A stretch of 64,000 nucleotides of DNA. Source: Tenacibaculum sp. (lineage in GTDB: Bacteria; Bacteroidota; Bacteroidia; Flavobacteriales; Flavobacteriaceae). A program made the translations under genes and the position numbers. Shown piece by piece: positions 28,600 to 38,196 of this stretch. Position 1 is the stretch's first letter; each line of letters starts with the position of its first letter. The notes beneath the pieces were generated by a model. It ran no database searches, was not told where the DNA came from, and saw only the letters and a program-made list of their open reading frames with translations. The stretch is from NCBI GenBank assembly GCA_022448525.1, contig JAKVCX010000004.1:563403-627402 (forward strand), read 5' to 3'.

Positions 28600-29154
28600 A
28601 TGGCTTTAACAGAATCTAAAAATCTTTCAATTGGAACAATCGCTCCAAACTTCGAATTATTAAATACTAGAGATAATAAAACAGTAAATCTTTCTGAAGT
28701 AAAAGGATTAAAAGGAACTGCTATATTTTTTATATGCAACCACTGCCCTTTTGTTGTACATGTAAATGAGGAATTAATAAAGTTGGCAAATGATTATTAT
28801 AAAAAAGGGATTTCTTTTATTGCCATAAGTAGTAACGACGCCAATAAATATCCTCAAGATGGACCGGAGAAAATGAAAACGCATGCTGAAAAAGTTGGCT
28901 ATCCTTTCCCATACTTATTTGATGAAACTCAAGAAGTAGCAAAAGCTTATGATGCCGCTTGTACACCGGATTTATACTTATTTGATGATGAATTAAAATT
29001 AGTGTATCATGGTCAACTTGATGATTCTCGACCGGGTAACGAAAAGCCGTTAACGGGTAAAGATTTCAGAAATGCAATTAATAACCTCCTTGATCAAAAA
29101 TTTCCTATTGAAAATCAAAAACCAAGTATCGGTTGTAATATTAAGTGGAAATAA
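28600..29154 (+). CDS. Thioredoxin-like (AhpC/TSA, redoxin) protein
   Basis: A 184-aa thioredoxin-fold protein with APNFELLNTRDNKTVNLSEVKG and the active site FFICNHCPFVVHV (C46-N-H-C49, then Pro50). This CxHCPF form is found in a redoxin subfamily widespread in marine bacteria. No signal peptide, so probably cytosolic. AISSNDANKYPQDGPEKM and PDLYLFD (cis-Pro) complete the fold. Electron donor and target are unknown. Confidence 0.85.
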   Translation: MALTESKNLSIGTIAPNFELLNTRDNKTVNLSEVKGLKGTAIFFICNHCPFVVHVNEELIKLANDYYKKGISFIAISSNDANKYPQDGPEKMKTHAEKVGYPFPYLFDETQEVAKAYDAACTPDLYLFDDELKLVYHGQLDDSRPGNEKPLTGKDFRNAINNLLDQKFPIENQKPSIGCNIKWK

Positions 29155-29270
29155 TTCAAATGTAATAGACAGATAATCAACCCCATTGTAAACTTGTTAG
29201 TCTAAATTACTTTTTCGTTAACTGAATTAACATATGTTTATAAAACCACTCTTTTTATTGAATTATTGAC

Positions 29271-29289
29271 AAAATGTTGATAACATTTT
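29271..29289. repeat. 19-bp operator-like palindrome
   Basis: AAAATGTTGATAACATTTT has perfect 8-bp arms and a 3-nt centre (GAT). It sits 58 nt upstream of the thioredoxin-like gene at 29347 and upstream of a weak TAAATTCG -7-like box (around 29313). Position and symmetry suggest a repressor or activator site; the regulator is unknown. The rest of the 29155-29346 gap shows nothing else. Confidence 0.45.
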
Positions 29290-29346
29290 TTGTGATTAGG
29301 GATTTAATTCTGTAAATTCGAATTATAACCCCTAATTCCCCTAATC

Positions 29347-29880
29347 ATGTATAAAACTATATTTATACTACTTACACTTATTTCTGTCAATTTTTCTTTT
29401 AGTCAAAACAAAGATGCTATTCTCATTGAAGAAGCGTTGGAGAAAGCACAAAAAGAAAATAAACACGTATTCATTAATTATTTATCCTCTTCTTGTAAAG
29501 TCAGTAAGAAAATGGAGACTTTAATGAATACGGAAACATTTCAAAAAGTTTTTAATTCTAATTATGTAGTGGTTAACATTACCGTTTCTAAAGAAGAAAC
29601 TTCAGAGTTTGTAAACTGTTCTAACCCTGTTAAGTCATTCGGAGAGAATAATTGTAAACCTTTAGAATTTCCTTTTTGGTATGTTTTAGATAACAAAGGA
29701 AACTTTGTAGGAACATCGTTTATTGATGGAAGTCAAAACATAGGATATCCAACAAAAAAGAACATGGAAAGTTTTTTAGCTGTAATAAAGAATACATCTG
29801 ACTTTACGGAAACAAACTTAGAATTAATTAGTAATTCATTTTACAATCAAAAAGGACAACAATTGTACACAAGTAAATAA
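29347..29880 (+). CDS. Exported thioredoxin-fold protein with CxxS active site
   Basis: A 177-aa protein with a signal peptide (1-19, ending SFSQ). The fold resembles DUF255/thioredoxin_7 proteins: EEALEKAQKENKHVFINYLSSSCKVSKKMETL places one cysteine in C50-K-V-S53 where CxxC is usual; the cis-proline is in LEFPFWYVLDNKG (Pro109). Two further cysteines (C91 and C103) lie in an insertion CSNPVKSFGENNC before the cis-Pro. So a periplasmic monothiol oxidoreductase, or one whose second Cys comes from the insertion, is possible. Followed by a terminator at 29913-29938. Confidence 0.75.
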   Translation: MYKTIFILLTLISVNFSFSQNKDAILIEEALEKAQKENKHVFINYLSSSCKVSKKMETLMNTETFQKVFNSNYVVVNITVSKEETSEFVNCSNPVKSFGENNCKPLEFPFWYVLDNKGNFVGTSFIDGSQNIGYPTKKNMESFLAVIKNTSDFTETNLELISNSFYNQKGQQLYTSK

Positions 29881-29912
29881 TTTGTTTTTCAATCAATTAT
29901 TAACTATCGGAG

Positions 29913-29938
29913 AACCTCTTTTTATAAAGAGGTTTTCT
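29913..29938 (+). terminator. Hairpin terminator after the CxxS thioredoxin-like gene
   Basis: AACCTCTTT/AAAGAGGTT perfect 9-bp stem with a 4-nt loop, followed by TTTTCTT on the plus strand. Confidence 0.8.
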
Positions 29939-29945
29939 TATTTAA

Positions 29946-29977
29946 GAAAAAAGGTTCCCAAATTGGGAACCTTTTCT
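29946..29977 (-). terminator. Hairpin terminator of lon
   Basis: GGTTCCCA/TGGGAACC core extended by flanking A/T pairs, with T-runs on either strand. It lies immediately after the lon stop codon and back to back with the plus-strand terminator at 29913-29938, so the two convergent transcripts are separated by two hairpins. Confidence 0.85.
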
Positions 29978-32431
29978 TTATATTTTTTTAGCGTTTTTGA
30001 CTTTTTGCTTAGTCAAAGCTATGTCAATTACTTCACTCATTTCAGTTACATAATGGAACTTTAAACCTTTTAAGTAACTTTCCTTTATTTCGTCAATATC
30101 ACGCTTATTATCAGCACATAATATGATTTCTTTAATATTTGCTCTTTTAGCAGCTAAAATCTTTTCTTTAATTCCGCCAACAGGTAATACTTTTCCTCTT
30201 AAGGTGATTTCACCTGTCATGGCTATTCTGTTTTTCACCTTACGTTGTGTAAATACAGAAACCAAAGAAGTTAACATTGTAATTCCAGCACTTGGTCCAT
30301 CCTTTGGAGTTGCTCCTTCTGGAACATGGATATGTACATCATAATTATCTAAAACTTCAGGTTTAATACCAAACGCTTCAGAATTAGATTTTATGTACTT
30401 CATTGCGATTGTTGATGATTCTTTCATCACAGTTCCTAAATTCCCTGTAATAGAAAGATTTCCTTTCCCTTTAGAAAGAATTGATTCTATGAATAAAATA
30501 TCTCCTCCTACACTTGTCCAAGCCAAACCTGTAACTACTCCAGCAGTATCGTTATTTTCGTACTTATCACGCTCTAATCTCGCAGGACCTAAAATATTCT
30601 CAATATCATCATTTGATAATGCAACATCGTATTCATCTTCCATTGCGATTGATTTCGCTGCATAACGAACTACTTTCGCTACTTGTTTTTCTAATCCACG
30701 AACTCCAGATTCTCTAGTATAACCTTCAACAATCTTTTCGATTTGAGCTTTTCCTAATTTCAAATGCTCATCATTTAATCCGTGTTCTTTTAATTGCTTA
30801 GGTAATAAATATTTCTTTGTAATTTCAACTTTCTCTTCTATAGTATAACCTGTAACATTAATGATCTCCATTCGATCTCTTAACGCCCATGGAATTTGAT
30901 TAATATTATTTGCTGTTGCAATAAATAGAATTTTGGAAAGATCATAACCAACCTCTAAATAATTATCATAGAACTCAGTATTTTGCTCTGGATCTAAAAC
31001 TTCTAACATCGCTGAAGACGGATCTCCTTGATGGCTCTGACCTAGTTTATCAATTTCATCTAAAACAAATACAGGATTTGAAGTTCCAGCCTTCTTAATG
31101 TTTTGAATTAATCGACCAGGCATTGCACCAATATAAGTTTTTCTATGTCCACGAATTTCAGCTTCATCACGTAATCCACCTAACGACATACGAACATATT
31201 TTCTACCTAAAGCTTCTGCTACAGATTTACCTAAAGATGTTTTACCAACACCAGGAGGTCCATATAAACAGATAATTGGAGACTTCATATCTCCTCTTAA
31301 CTTTAAAACAGCTAAATGCTCAATTATACGTTCTTTCACTTTTTCAAGTCCAAAATGATCTCTATCCAAAATCTTTTGAGCCTTTTTTAAGTCAAATTTA
31401 TCCTCAGAATATTCTCCCCAAGGAAGTTCAAGCAATAACTCTAAATAATTACGCTGTACACCGTACTCGGCCATTTGAGGATTCATTCTTCGAAGTCTGT
31501 TCACTTCTTTCTCGAAAACCTCTCCAACTTCTTTCGACCATTTTTTCTTCTTTGCTTGCGAGCGCATTTCTTCCAATTCTTGATCGTGAGAAACTCCTCC
31601 AAGCTCTTCCTGAATAGTTTTTAATTGCTGATGTAAATAATATTCTCTTTGTTGTTTATCTAAATCAGATCTTGTTTTAGACTGAATATCATTACGTAAC
31701 TGAAGTTTTTGTAATTCTTTATCTAAATTCTTTAGCGTTAATAAAGCTCTTTCTTTTAAACTATCTTTCTCTAATAAAACTTGTTTCTGACCAACACTTA
31801 AATCCATGTTAGACGAAATAAAGTTCACTAAAAATGAGTTCGATTGAATGTTTTTAATCGCAAATGAAGCTTCTGAAGGCAACATTGGATTTTCTTTGAT
31901 AACATCTAAAGCTAATTCCTTAATCGAATCAATAATAGCATCAAACTCTTTCTGATCGTCAATAGTTCTTTCTTCTTTAGCTTCTGAAACCTTTGCCTTC
32001 ATATAAGGCTCTTGTTGAATTAATTCGTTAATTTCGAAACGCTTTTTACCTTGAATGATTACAGTTGTATTCCCATCAGGCATTTTAAGAACTCTTAAAA
32101 TCTGAGCTACTACTCCAGTATGGTAAATATCGTCTAACGTTGGATCTTCAACTTCACTATTACGTTGTGCAACAACTCCTAAAGTTTTATTTCCTTTGTT
32201 GGCATCTTTAATTAACTGAATTGATTTATCTCTTCCTGCAGTAATTGGAATTACAACTCCAGGAAATAATACAGTATTTCTTAAAGGTAATATTGGTAAT
32301 TCACTAGGAACATCTTCCTTATTAATTAGCTCCTCGTCTTCCGGAGTTAATAATGGAATTAATTCTGAATCTTCATTTATCATATCTTGTAAAGACAAGT
32401 TGTCTAAATGTATTATTTTGGATCTACTCAT
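29978..32431 (-). CDS. lon: ATP-dependent protease Lon
   Basis: Cytosolic AAA+ serine-lysine protease that degrades misfolded and regulatory proteins. The 817-aa protein has a LonN substrate domain (about 40-250, [18 protein letters not shown]), Walker [19 protein letters not shown] Walker B, and the protease domain with catalytic Ser714 (GPSAGITM) and Lys757 ([11 protein letters not shown]), the same 43-residue separation as in E. coli Lon. LonA type, full length. A TGTCAATATGACA palindrome at 32444-32456 lies 13 nt upstream of the start codon and may be a regulatory site. Confidence 0.97.
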   Translation of the reverse strand: MSRSKIIHLDNLSLQDMINEDSELIPLLTPEDEELINKEDVPSELPILPLRNTVLFPGVVIPITAGRDKSIQLIKDANKGNKTLGVVAQRNSEVEDPTLDDIYHTGVVAQILRVLKMPDGNTTVIIQGKKRFEINELIQQEPYMKAKVSEAKEERTIDDQKEFDAIIDSIKELALDVIKENPMLPSEASFAIKNIQSNSFLVNFISSNMDLSVGQKQVLLEKDSLKERALLTLKNLDKELQKLQLRNDIQSKTRSDLDKQQREYYLHQQLKTIQEELGGVSHDQELEEMRSQAKKKKWSKEVGEVFEKEVNRLRRMNPQMAEYGVQRNYLELLLELPWGEYSEDKFDLKKAQKILDRDHFGLEKVKERIIEHLAVLKLRGDMKSPIICLYGPPGVGKTSLGKSVAEALGRKYVRMSLGGLRDEAEIRGHRKTYIGAMPGRLIQNIKKAGTSNPVFVLDEIDKLGQSHQGDPSSAMLEVLDPEQNTEFYDNYLEVGYDLSKILFIATANNINQIPWALRDRMEIINVTGYTIEEKVEITKKYLLPKQLKEHGLNDEHLKLGKAQIEKIVEGYTRESGVRGLEKQVAKVVRYAAKSIAMEDEYDVALSNDDIENILGPARLERDKYENNDTAGVVTGLAWTSVGGDILFIESILSKGKGNLSITGNLGTVMKESSTIAMKYIKSNSEAFGIKPEVLDNYDVHIHVPEGATPKDGPSAGITMLTSLVSVFTQRKVKNRIAMTGEITLRGKVLPVGGIKEKILAAKRANIKEIILCADNKRDIDEIKESYLKGLKFHYVTEMSEVIDIALTKQKVKNAKKI

Positions 32432-32638
32432 ATCTTATTTATCTGTCAATATGACATTTAATATCTTAATTCAAATTTCTTTAAAACTAAAGAAAACCAT
32501 TCAAACACTTAAATAGCAGACGTTTAAATCAATAAAATTGTTTTCTTCACTTTAAATAAGTCAATAGTTATGCCAATATTGTACTTTTAAAACATGTAAA
32601 CTGTAACATATTTTTCAAAGTTTCGTCATACATTTAAC

Positions 32639-33334
32639 ATGAAAACTACAACTATGAAAGCCAAACTTATATTTACCTTATTTATTTCAGGATTCTTAAT
32701 GAATTGTACTTCTAAGAAAAATAGTTCTGAATTTATTGAAAATACATCAGGACGCTATTTTTTTAATGCTGACGAAGTTATTGAAGTAGTTTTCAAAGAA
32801 CAAGAACTGTATTTAAATTGGAGAAATACTGATTTAAAACCATTGAAACTAAACGATAGTGTTTTCTACGTAAGTGAATTAAACGAGAAGTTAATTTTTA
32901 ATTCTAATGAAAACAAAATTGTTTTGGCTGAAAAAAGAGAACATAAAGGAGAAAAATACATTTTTTTGAAACTAAAAGAAGGTGAAAAAACACCAAGCGA
33001 ATATTTGGCAGAAAATAATTATAACCAAGCTTTAAGAGGTTATAAGGAAATTCAACAAAGAGATAGTTTAAATCCTTTGATCCGCGAAAGAAACCTAAAT
33101 AGAACAGGTTATAGATTTATTAGAAATAATGAAATCGAAAAAGCTATAAATATTTTTAAAATTAATACAGAGTTATACCCTAATAGTTCAAATACATTTG
33201 ATAGTTTAGGTGATGCGTATTTAAAGAATAACGATACTTTAAACGCAATTGATAGTTACAAAAAAGCCTTGAGTATTAACCCTGAGAATCGAAGTTCAAA
33301 AAGAAATCTAAAAGAACTAACTGATAAAAACTAG
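32639..33334 (+). CDS. Lipoprotein with tetratricopeptide repeats
   Basis: A 231-aa predicted lipoprotein: signal peptide with lipobox FLMNC (Cys23 from the ATG at 32639; an in-frame ATG 15 nt later would also work). The middle (about 30-120) is a beta-rich region similar to C-terminal domains of Bacteroidota serine hydrolases, and the C-terminal part carries TPR helices (NNEIEKAINIFKINTELYPNSSNTFDSLGDAYLKNNDTLNAIDSYKKALSINPENRS). Role unknown; probably protein-protein interactions in the periplasm. The next gene begins 1 nt after its stop. Confidence 0.78.
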   Translation: MKTTTMKAKLIFTLFISGFLMNCTSKKNSSEFIENTSGRYFFNADEVIEVVFKEQELYLNWRNTDLKPLKLNDSVFYVSELNEKLIFNSNENKIVLAEKREHKGEKYIFLKLKEGEKTPSEYLAENNYNQALRGYKEIQQRDSLNPLIRERNLNRTGYRFIRNNEIEKAINIFKINTELYPNSSNTFDSLGDAYLKNNDTLNAIDSYKKALSINPENRSSKRNLKELTDKN

Positions 33335-33335
33335 T

Positions 33336-33863
33336 ATGGAAAACTTACGCTATCCTATTGGAAAACCAAATATTCCTGAAGAAATTTCAGATAGAAATAT
33401 TAAGGATTGGATCGGAGTAATTGAACTCTTTCCTAGTAAATTACAAAAATTAGTTTCCAGTTTATCAGATGATCAGCTTAACACTCAATATAGAGACGGA
33501 GGATGGACAATAAGACAAGTTATTCATCACTGCGCTGATAGTCATCACAATTCTTACACAAGATTTAAATGGACATTAACTGAGGATAAACCAGTTATTA
33601 AAGCCTATTATGAAGATAGATGGGCTGAATTAAAAGATTCAAAAGACGGACCGATTAGTTTATCCATAAACTCATTAATAGCACTGCACGATAAATGGGT
33701 TTACTTTCTCAAATTATTAACTCCTGCAGACTTAGAAAAGTATTTTATTCATCCTGAAGGAAATGAAAAAGTCACTCTTAAAGAAAATATAGGTATTTAT
33801 GCTTGGCACTGCAACCACCACTATGCTCACATTGAACAATTAATTAAACGTAAAAATTGGTAG
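33336..33863 (+). CDS. DinB/YfiT-family metal-dependent protein
   Basis: A 175-aa four-helix-bundle protein of the DinB superfamily, YfiT (bacillithiol transferase) branch. The putative metal ligands are His in IHHCADSHHNSY (about 65-76) and in WHCNHHYAHIEQ near the C-terminus. RYPIGKPNIPEEISDRNIKDWI is the typical YfiT start. Whether it transfers bacillithiol, which many Bacteroidota make, is inferred from family. Its stop is directly adjacent (0 nt) to the stop of the convergent LysE gene. Confidence 0.88.
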   Translation: MENLRYPIGKPNIPEEISDRNIKDWIGVIELFPSKLQKLVSSLSDDQLNTQYRDGGWTIRQVIHHCADSHHNSYTRFKWTLTEDKPVIKAYYEDRWAELKDSKDGPISLSINSLIALHDKWVYFLKLLTPADLEKYFIHPEGNEKVTLKENIGIYAWHCNHHYAHIEQLIKRKNW

Positions 33864-34490
33864 TTATTTAGATTCTGGTAAAAGAATAAAAATTGCAATT
33901 CCGACAAAAACCACAATTTGAAGCCACTTTAAATATACTCCTACATTCTCATTCTTCTTTATTAAATCTGAAATAGAACCTGCTAGAATTGCTATTAAAG
34001 AAAATATGAAAAAAGAAACTAAAATGAAAATTCCACCTAAAACATAAAACTGAATTACTGTTGATGTAGTCTTTGAAAAAAGAAATTGTGGAAAAAATGC
34101 TAAGAAGAAAATCGTAACTTTTGGATTAAGAATATTCATCCAAAATCCAGTTTTAAATAACTCTAAAGTTGATTTTTTTTCTACATTTTCAGTAGAAAAA
34201 GCAATTTTTGCATCACTGTTATAAACTAAATAAGACAAATAAAGTAAATAACCAACTCCAAATAATTTTATTACTAGGAATATATTTTCATTTGCCTTAA
34301 TAGCTTCTGAAACACCAAAAGCAACTAAAGTCGTATGAATAATACAGCCTGTCATTAAACCTAAGACAGTAGCTATTCCAAACTTTTTACCATTTACAAT
34401 ACTTTGAGTTAGTACGAAAATGTTATCTGGCCCAGGAGAAATAGCTAAAGCTGCAGTAGACAAGGCAAAAGAAATTAGCGTTTCAAACAT
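33864..34490 (-). CDS. LysE/RhtB-family amino-acid exporter
   Basis: A 208-aa inner-membrane protein with about six helices. The N-terminal signature SPGPDNIFVLTQSIVNGKKFGIATVLGLMTGCIIHTT is that of LysE/RhtB translocators, which export amino acids such as homoserine, threonine or lysine. GFWMNILNPKVTIFFLAFFPQF is also conserved. Substrate not predictable. It begins 3 nt after pyrD, so is co-transcribed with it. Confidence 0.9.
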   Translation of the reverse strand: MFETLISFALSTAALAISPGPDNIFVLTQSIVNGKKFGIATVLGLMTGCIIHTTLVAFGVSEAIKANENIFLVIKLFGVGYLLYLSYLVYNSDAKIAFSTENVEKKSTLELFKTGFWMNILNPKVTIFFLAFFPQFLFSKTTSTVIQFYVLGGIFILVSFFIFSLIAILAGSISDLIKKNENVGVYLKWLQIVVFVGIAIFILLPESK

Positions 34491-34493
34491 TAG

Positions 34494-35528
34494 TTAACTT
34501 CTTTTTAAAATAGCCTTGTTTATTCTTTTAACTAATGATGGTCCTTCATAAATAAAACCAGTGTAAACTTGTACTAAATCAGCTCCAGCATCAATTTTTT
34601 CTAATGCATCTTTTTCAGAATGAATACCTCCTACTCCAATTATTGGAAATGCTTTATTAGAATTATCTGCTAAATATTTAATGACTTTAGTACTCTTTTC
34701 TTTGATTGGTTGACCGCTTAAACCACCATTTCCAATTTCTTTTAACCTTTCTTCAGAAGCTTTCAAACCGGTTCTATCGATAGAGGTATTGGATGCAATT
34801 ACACCATCAATTTTAGTATCAGCAACTAAATCAATAATTTCATCTAATTGATTAGTATTTAAATCTGGTGCTATTTTTAATAAAATTGGTTTTTGAACCG
34901 ATTTTGAATTGTTAATCTTTTGAACTTCAGTGATTAATTCTTTCAAATAATCTGCATCTTCCAGCTTTGCATGACTAGATACGTTTGGACAACTTACATT
35001 TAAAACAAAATAGTCAACATAAGGATGTAATTCTTCAAAACACTTTGTGTAATCAGCCGTATAATCCTCAGGATTTGTAGCTGTGTTCTTCCCTATATTT
35101 CCTCCAATAATTACTTTTCCTTTATTTTTCTTTAACTGAGAAATCGCAGCTTCCAATCCTTCATTATTAAATCCCATTCGATTTATAATTCCCTTATCGT
35201 CTTTCAATCTAAATAAACGCTGTTTAGGATTTCCTACTTGACCTTCAGGTGTAACGGTTCCAATCTCTATAAAACCAAATCCAAAATCAGCTAGTTCATT
35301 ATATAAAACAGCATTTTTATCAAAACCAGCCGCTAGTCCAACTGGGTTTTTAAAAGTTAAACCAAATAAATTACGTTCTAACTTCGTATCCTCAACTTTG
35401 TACAAACTTCTAAAAATTGAACTTACAAAAGGTATTTTGGATAAAAATTTAACTAAAGAAAAAGTGAAATAATGAATCTTTTCAGGATCAAAAAGAAAAA
35501 ATATTGGACGGATTATTAATTTATACAT
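34494..35528 (-). CDS. pyrD: Dihydroorotate dehydrogenase (quinone), class 2
   Basis: Oxidises dihydroorotate to orotate in pyrimidine synthesis, passing electrons to quinones. The 344-aa enzyme has the N-terminal amphipathic membrane-association helices ([17 protein letters not shown]), [29 protein letters not shown] (catalytic Ser region), [17 protein letters not shown] and FMN-phosphate binding [33 protein letters not shown]. Class 2 is clear from the N-terminal helices. Adjacent pheT ends with its own terminator, so pyrD probably has a separate promoter. Confidence 0.96.
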   Translation of the reverse strand: MYKLIIRPIFFLFDPEKIHYFTFSLVKFLSKIPFVSSIFRSLYKVEDTKLERNLFGLTFKNPVGLAAGFDKNAVLYNELADFGFGFIEIGTVTPEGQVGNPKQRLFRLKDDKGIINRMGFNNEGLEAAISQLKKNKGKVIIGGNIGKNTATNPEDYTADYTKCFEELHPYVDYFVLNVSCPNVSSHAKLEDADYLKELITEVQKINNSKSVQKPILLKIAPDLNTNQLDEIIDLVADTKIDGVIASNTSIDRTGLKASEERLKEIGNGGLSGQPIKEKSTKVIKYLADNSNKAFPIIGVGGIHSEKDALEKIDAGADLVQVYTGFIYEGPSLVKRINKAILKRS

Positions 35529-35545
35529 TTGGTTTTATTTTATAA

Positions 35546-35569
35546 AAAAAGCTCCCGAAAGGAGCTTAT
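35546..35569 (-). terminator. Hairpin terminator of pheT
   Basis: AAGCTCC/GGAGCTT stem with a short CGAAA-type loop and a seven-base T-run on the minus strand, positioned right after the pheT stop codon and before pyrD. Confidence 0.85.
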
Positions 35570-35570
35570 A

Positions 35571-37997
35571 TTATCTTAATTCTGCACCAACATTCTTTTC
35601 GAATGTTTGCTGTAATTTTTGCATGATTTTATCAATCTGTTTATCGTTAAGAGTCTTATTTTCATCTTGTAAAACGAAACTAACAGCATATGATTTTTTA
35701 CCTTCAGGTAAATTCTTTCCTTCATAAACATCAAATAGGTCAACTTCTTTTAAAAGTTTACGTTCTGATTGGAAAGCTAAATTATAAAGCTCCTTAAATT
35801 CAACTTTTTCATCTAAAAGTAAAGCTAAATCTCTCTTTACTGCAGGAAATTTAGGTAAATCACTCACCTTAATCTTCTTTTTACCAACTAACGGTAAAAT
35901 TACATCCCATTTAATATCAGCAAAAATAACTTCTTGTTTGATAGAAAATTCTTTTAAAATAGAACGTTTAACAACTCCAAAGTCAACTAACTTAGTTTTA
36001 CCTAAACTAAGTGTTAAACCTTCTGAAAACACATCAGATTTCACTGGAGAAGTTTTTAGTTTTGTAAGTCCTAATCTTTCTAAAAGACTTGTAATTGCTC
36101 CTTTTAAATAAAAGAAATCAGATGGTTTATTCTCTAACTTCCAAGTATCTTTAACTCTATTTCCTGTAACGAATAAAGTCAAATGCTTTTGCTCTTCGTA
36201 TCCACTTTCGAACTTGTGGTATGTTTTACCAAACTCAAAGAACTTTAAACTATTATTTTTTCTATTAATATTATATGCAATACTTTCCAATCCACTAAAC
36301 AATAATGACTGACGCATTACTTTTAAATCACTACTTAAAGGATTTAACATTTCAACATTAAAGTTTCCATTTAAATCATCAGATAATTCAATGTAATCCT
36401 CTTTTGTTAAAGAGTTAGACATAGTTTCATTGAATCCCATAGCAACCAATTGATTAGCTACAGTATTCTCCACTTTCACTTGTTTATCGTCATCAAATGA
36501 AATTGAAGCATTTAACTTATGAGAAAATTCAATGTTATTATATCCATAAACTCTTAAGATTTCTTCAATAATATCAGCTTCCCTTTGAACATCAACTCGA
36601 TAAGAAGGAATTACTAAACCTAATCCAGCTTCTGTAACACTATTAATCTTTATTTCTAAAGAAGCTAAAATCTTCTTTATCGTTTCTTTTGGAATCTCTT
36701 GACCAATTAGTCTATATACACTATCAAAAGATAAGAATACTTCAAAATCGTCTACTTTCTCAGGAAAGAAATCTAGAATATCAGAAGATAATTTTCCTCC
36801 GGCATACTCTTCAATTAATAATGCAGCACGTTTTAAAGCATATTTTGTTTGATTAATATCAATTCCTCTTTCAAAACGGAAAGATGCATCTGTATTTAAT
36901 CCATGACGCTTTGCAGTTTTACGAATTGCAACAGGATTAAAATAAGCACTTTCTAAAAAGACAGTTGTTGTATTTTCAGTAACTCCTGATTTTAAACCAC
37001 CAAAAACTCCTCCAATACACAGTGGGTTATCTTCCGCATCACAAATCATAATATCTTCAGAAGACAACTCTCTTTCAACTTCATCCAAAGTCACGAACTT
37101 CGTTCCCTCTTCTAAAGTTTTAACTACAACTTTATTTCCTCTAATTTTTGAGGCATCAAAAGCATGTAAAGGCTGACCTAATTCGTGTAAAACATAATTA
37201 GTAATATCTACTACATTATTTTTAGGAGCGATTCCAATTGCTTTTAAACGATTTTTAATCCACTCAGGTGATTCTTTTACTTCTACATCAGTAATTGTAA
37301 TACCACAATATCTAGGAATCAACTCTTTATTTTCAACCTCAATATCGATTTTTAAACGTCTTTCATCAACATGGAAATCAGAAACTGAAGGAGAAATTAA
37401 TTCAAGATTAACATCTTTTTGCATTAATCCTGCTCTTAAATCTCTGGCTACACCGTAATGACTCATGGCGTCAGCTCTGTTTGGTGTTAAACCAATTTCA
37501 AAAACATGGTCTGTTTCTATTTTAAAAACTTCAGCACAAGGAGTACCAGGAACTAATTCTTCGTTTAGAATCATAATTCCATCATGACTTGCTCCGAGAC
37601 CTAATTCGTCCTCTGCACAAATCATTCCGTGACTTTCTTCACCACGAATTTTTCCTTTTTTAATTTTAAAACCTTCTCCTTTTTCATCATATAACATTGT
37701 TCCGATTGTTGCAACAGGAACCTTTTGTCCAGCATCAACATTTGGTGCCCCACATACAATTTGCACAGGTTCACCATTACCTAGGTTAACAGTAGTAACT
37801 TTCAATTTATCGGCATTAGGATGTTTTACGCATGTTAAAACTTCTCCAACGACAACCCCTTGTAAACTTCCTTTAATACTTTCTTTTAACTCAATACCTT
37901 CAACTTCTAATCCTAGATCTGTTAAAAGTTCCCCTGTTTTTTCAGGAGACCAATCTAATTGTAAAAATTGTTGTAGCCAGTTATATGATATCTTCAT
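35571..37997 (-). CDS. pheT: Phenylalanine-tRNA ligase beta subunit
   Basis: Beta chain of the alpha2-beta2 PheRS. The 808-aa protein has the N-terminal tRNA-binding (EMAP-like) domain (about 40-155, VVGEVLTCVKHPNADKLKVTTVNLG), the B3/B4 editing domain (YCGITITDVEVKESPEWIKNRL), B5 (IGQEIPKETIKKILASLEI), the class II-like core and the C-terminal ferredoxin-fold anticodon-binding domain (LPKFPAVKRDLALLLDE). Length and order are standard. pheS is not in the window, so the two subunits are encoded apart. A TAAATTTG box (minus strand, 38028-38021) may be its -7 element. Confidence 0.97.
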   Translation of the reverse strand: MKISYNWLQQFLQLDWSPEKTGELLTDLGLEVEGIELKESIKGSLQGVVVGEVLTCVKHPNADKLKVTTVNLGNGEPVQIVCGAPNVDAGQKVPVATIGTMLYDEKGEGFKIKKGKIRGEESHGMICAEDELGLGASHDGIMILNEELVPGTPCAEVFKIETDHVFEIGLTPNRADAMSHYGVARDLRAGLMQKDVNLELISPSVSDFHVDERRLKIDIEVENKELIPRYCGITITDVEVKESPEWIKNRLKAIGIAPKNNVVDITNYVLHELGQPLHAFDASKIRGNKVVVKTLEEGTKFVTLDEVERELSSEDIMICDAEDNPLCIGGVFGGLKSGVTENTTTVFLESAYFNPVAIRKTAKRHGLNTDASFRFERGIDINQTKYALKRAALLIEEYAGGKLSSDILDFFPEKVDDFEVFLSFDSVYRLIGQEIPKETIKKILASLEIKINSVTEAGLGLVIPSYRVDVQREADIIEEILRVYGYNNIEFSHKLNASISFDDDKQVKVENTVANQLVAMGFNETMSNSLTKEDYIELSDDLNGNFNVEMLNPLSSDLKVMRQSLLFSGLESIAYNINRKNNSLKFFEFGKTYHKFESGYEEQKHLTLFVTGNRVKDTWKLENKPSDFFYLKGAITSLLERLGLTKLKTSPVKSDVFSEGLTLSLGKTKLVDFGVVKRSILKEFSIKQEVIFADIKWDVILPLVGKKKIKVSDLPKFPAVKRDLALLLDEKVEFKELYNLAFQSERKLLKEVDLFDVYEGKNLPEGKKSYAVSFVLQDENKTLNDKQIDKIMQKLQQTFEKNVGAELR

Positions 37998-38196
37998 GTT
38001 GTTTTTCCTCTTTTGGCTTGCAAATTTACACTTTTATCTAGAATTATCAGGAATTTTCTTAGGGATAGAAATTACGCATCTGAGATGCAATAAATTTCTT
38101 TCTAGAAATGTTAACAACTTCTTAATACATAACGTTTTATTAACGATATCTTAACATTTAAAAAGGAACTTTGGAGCGGTTTTAACAAATAAAAAA

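Noticed and set aside
33863..33864. Zero-gap convergence of the DinB and LysE genes considered as a fused or frameshifted pair
   Set aside because: They are on opposite strands and each is complete with a normal C-terminus.
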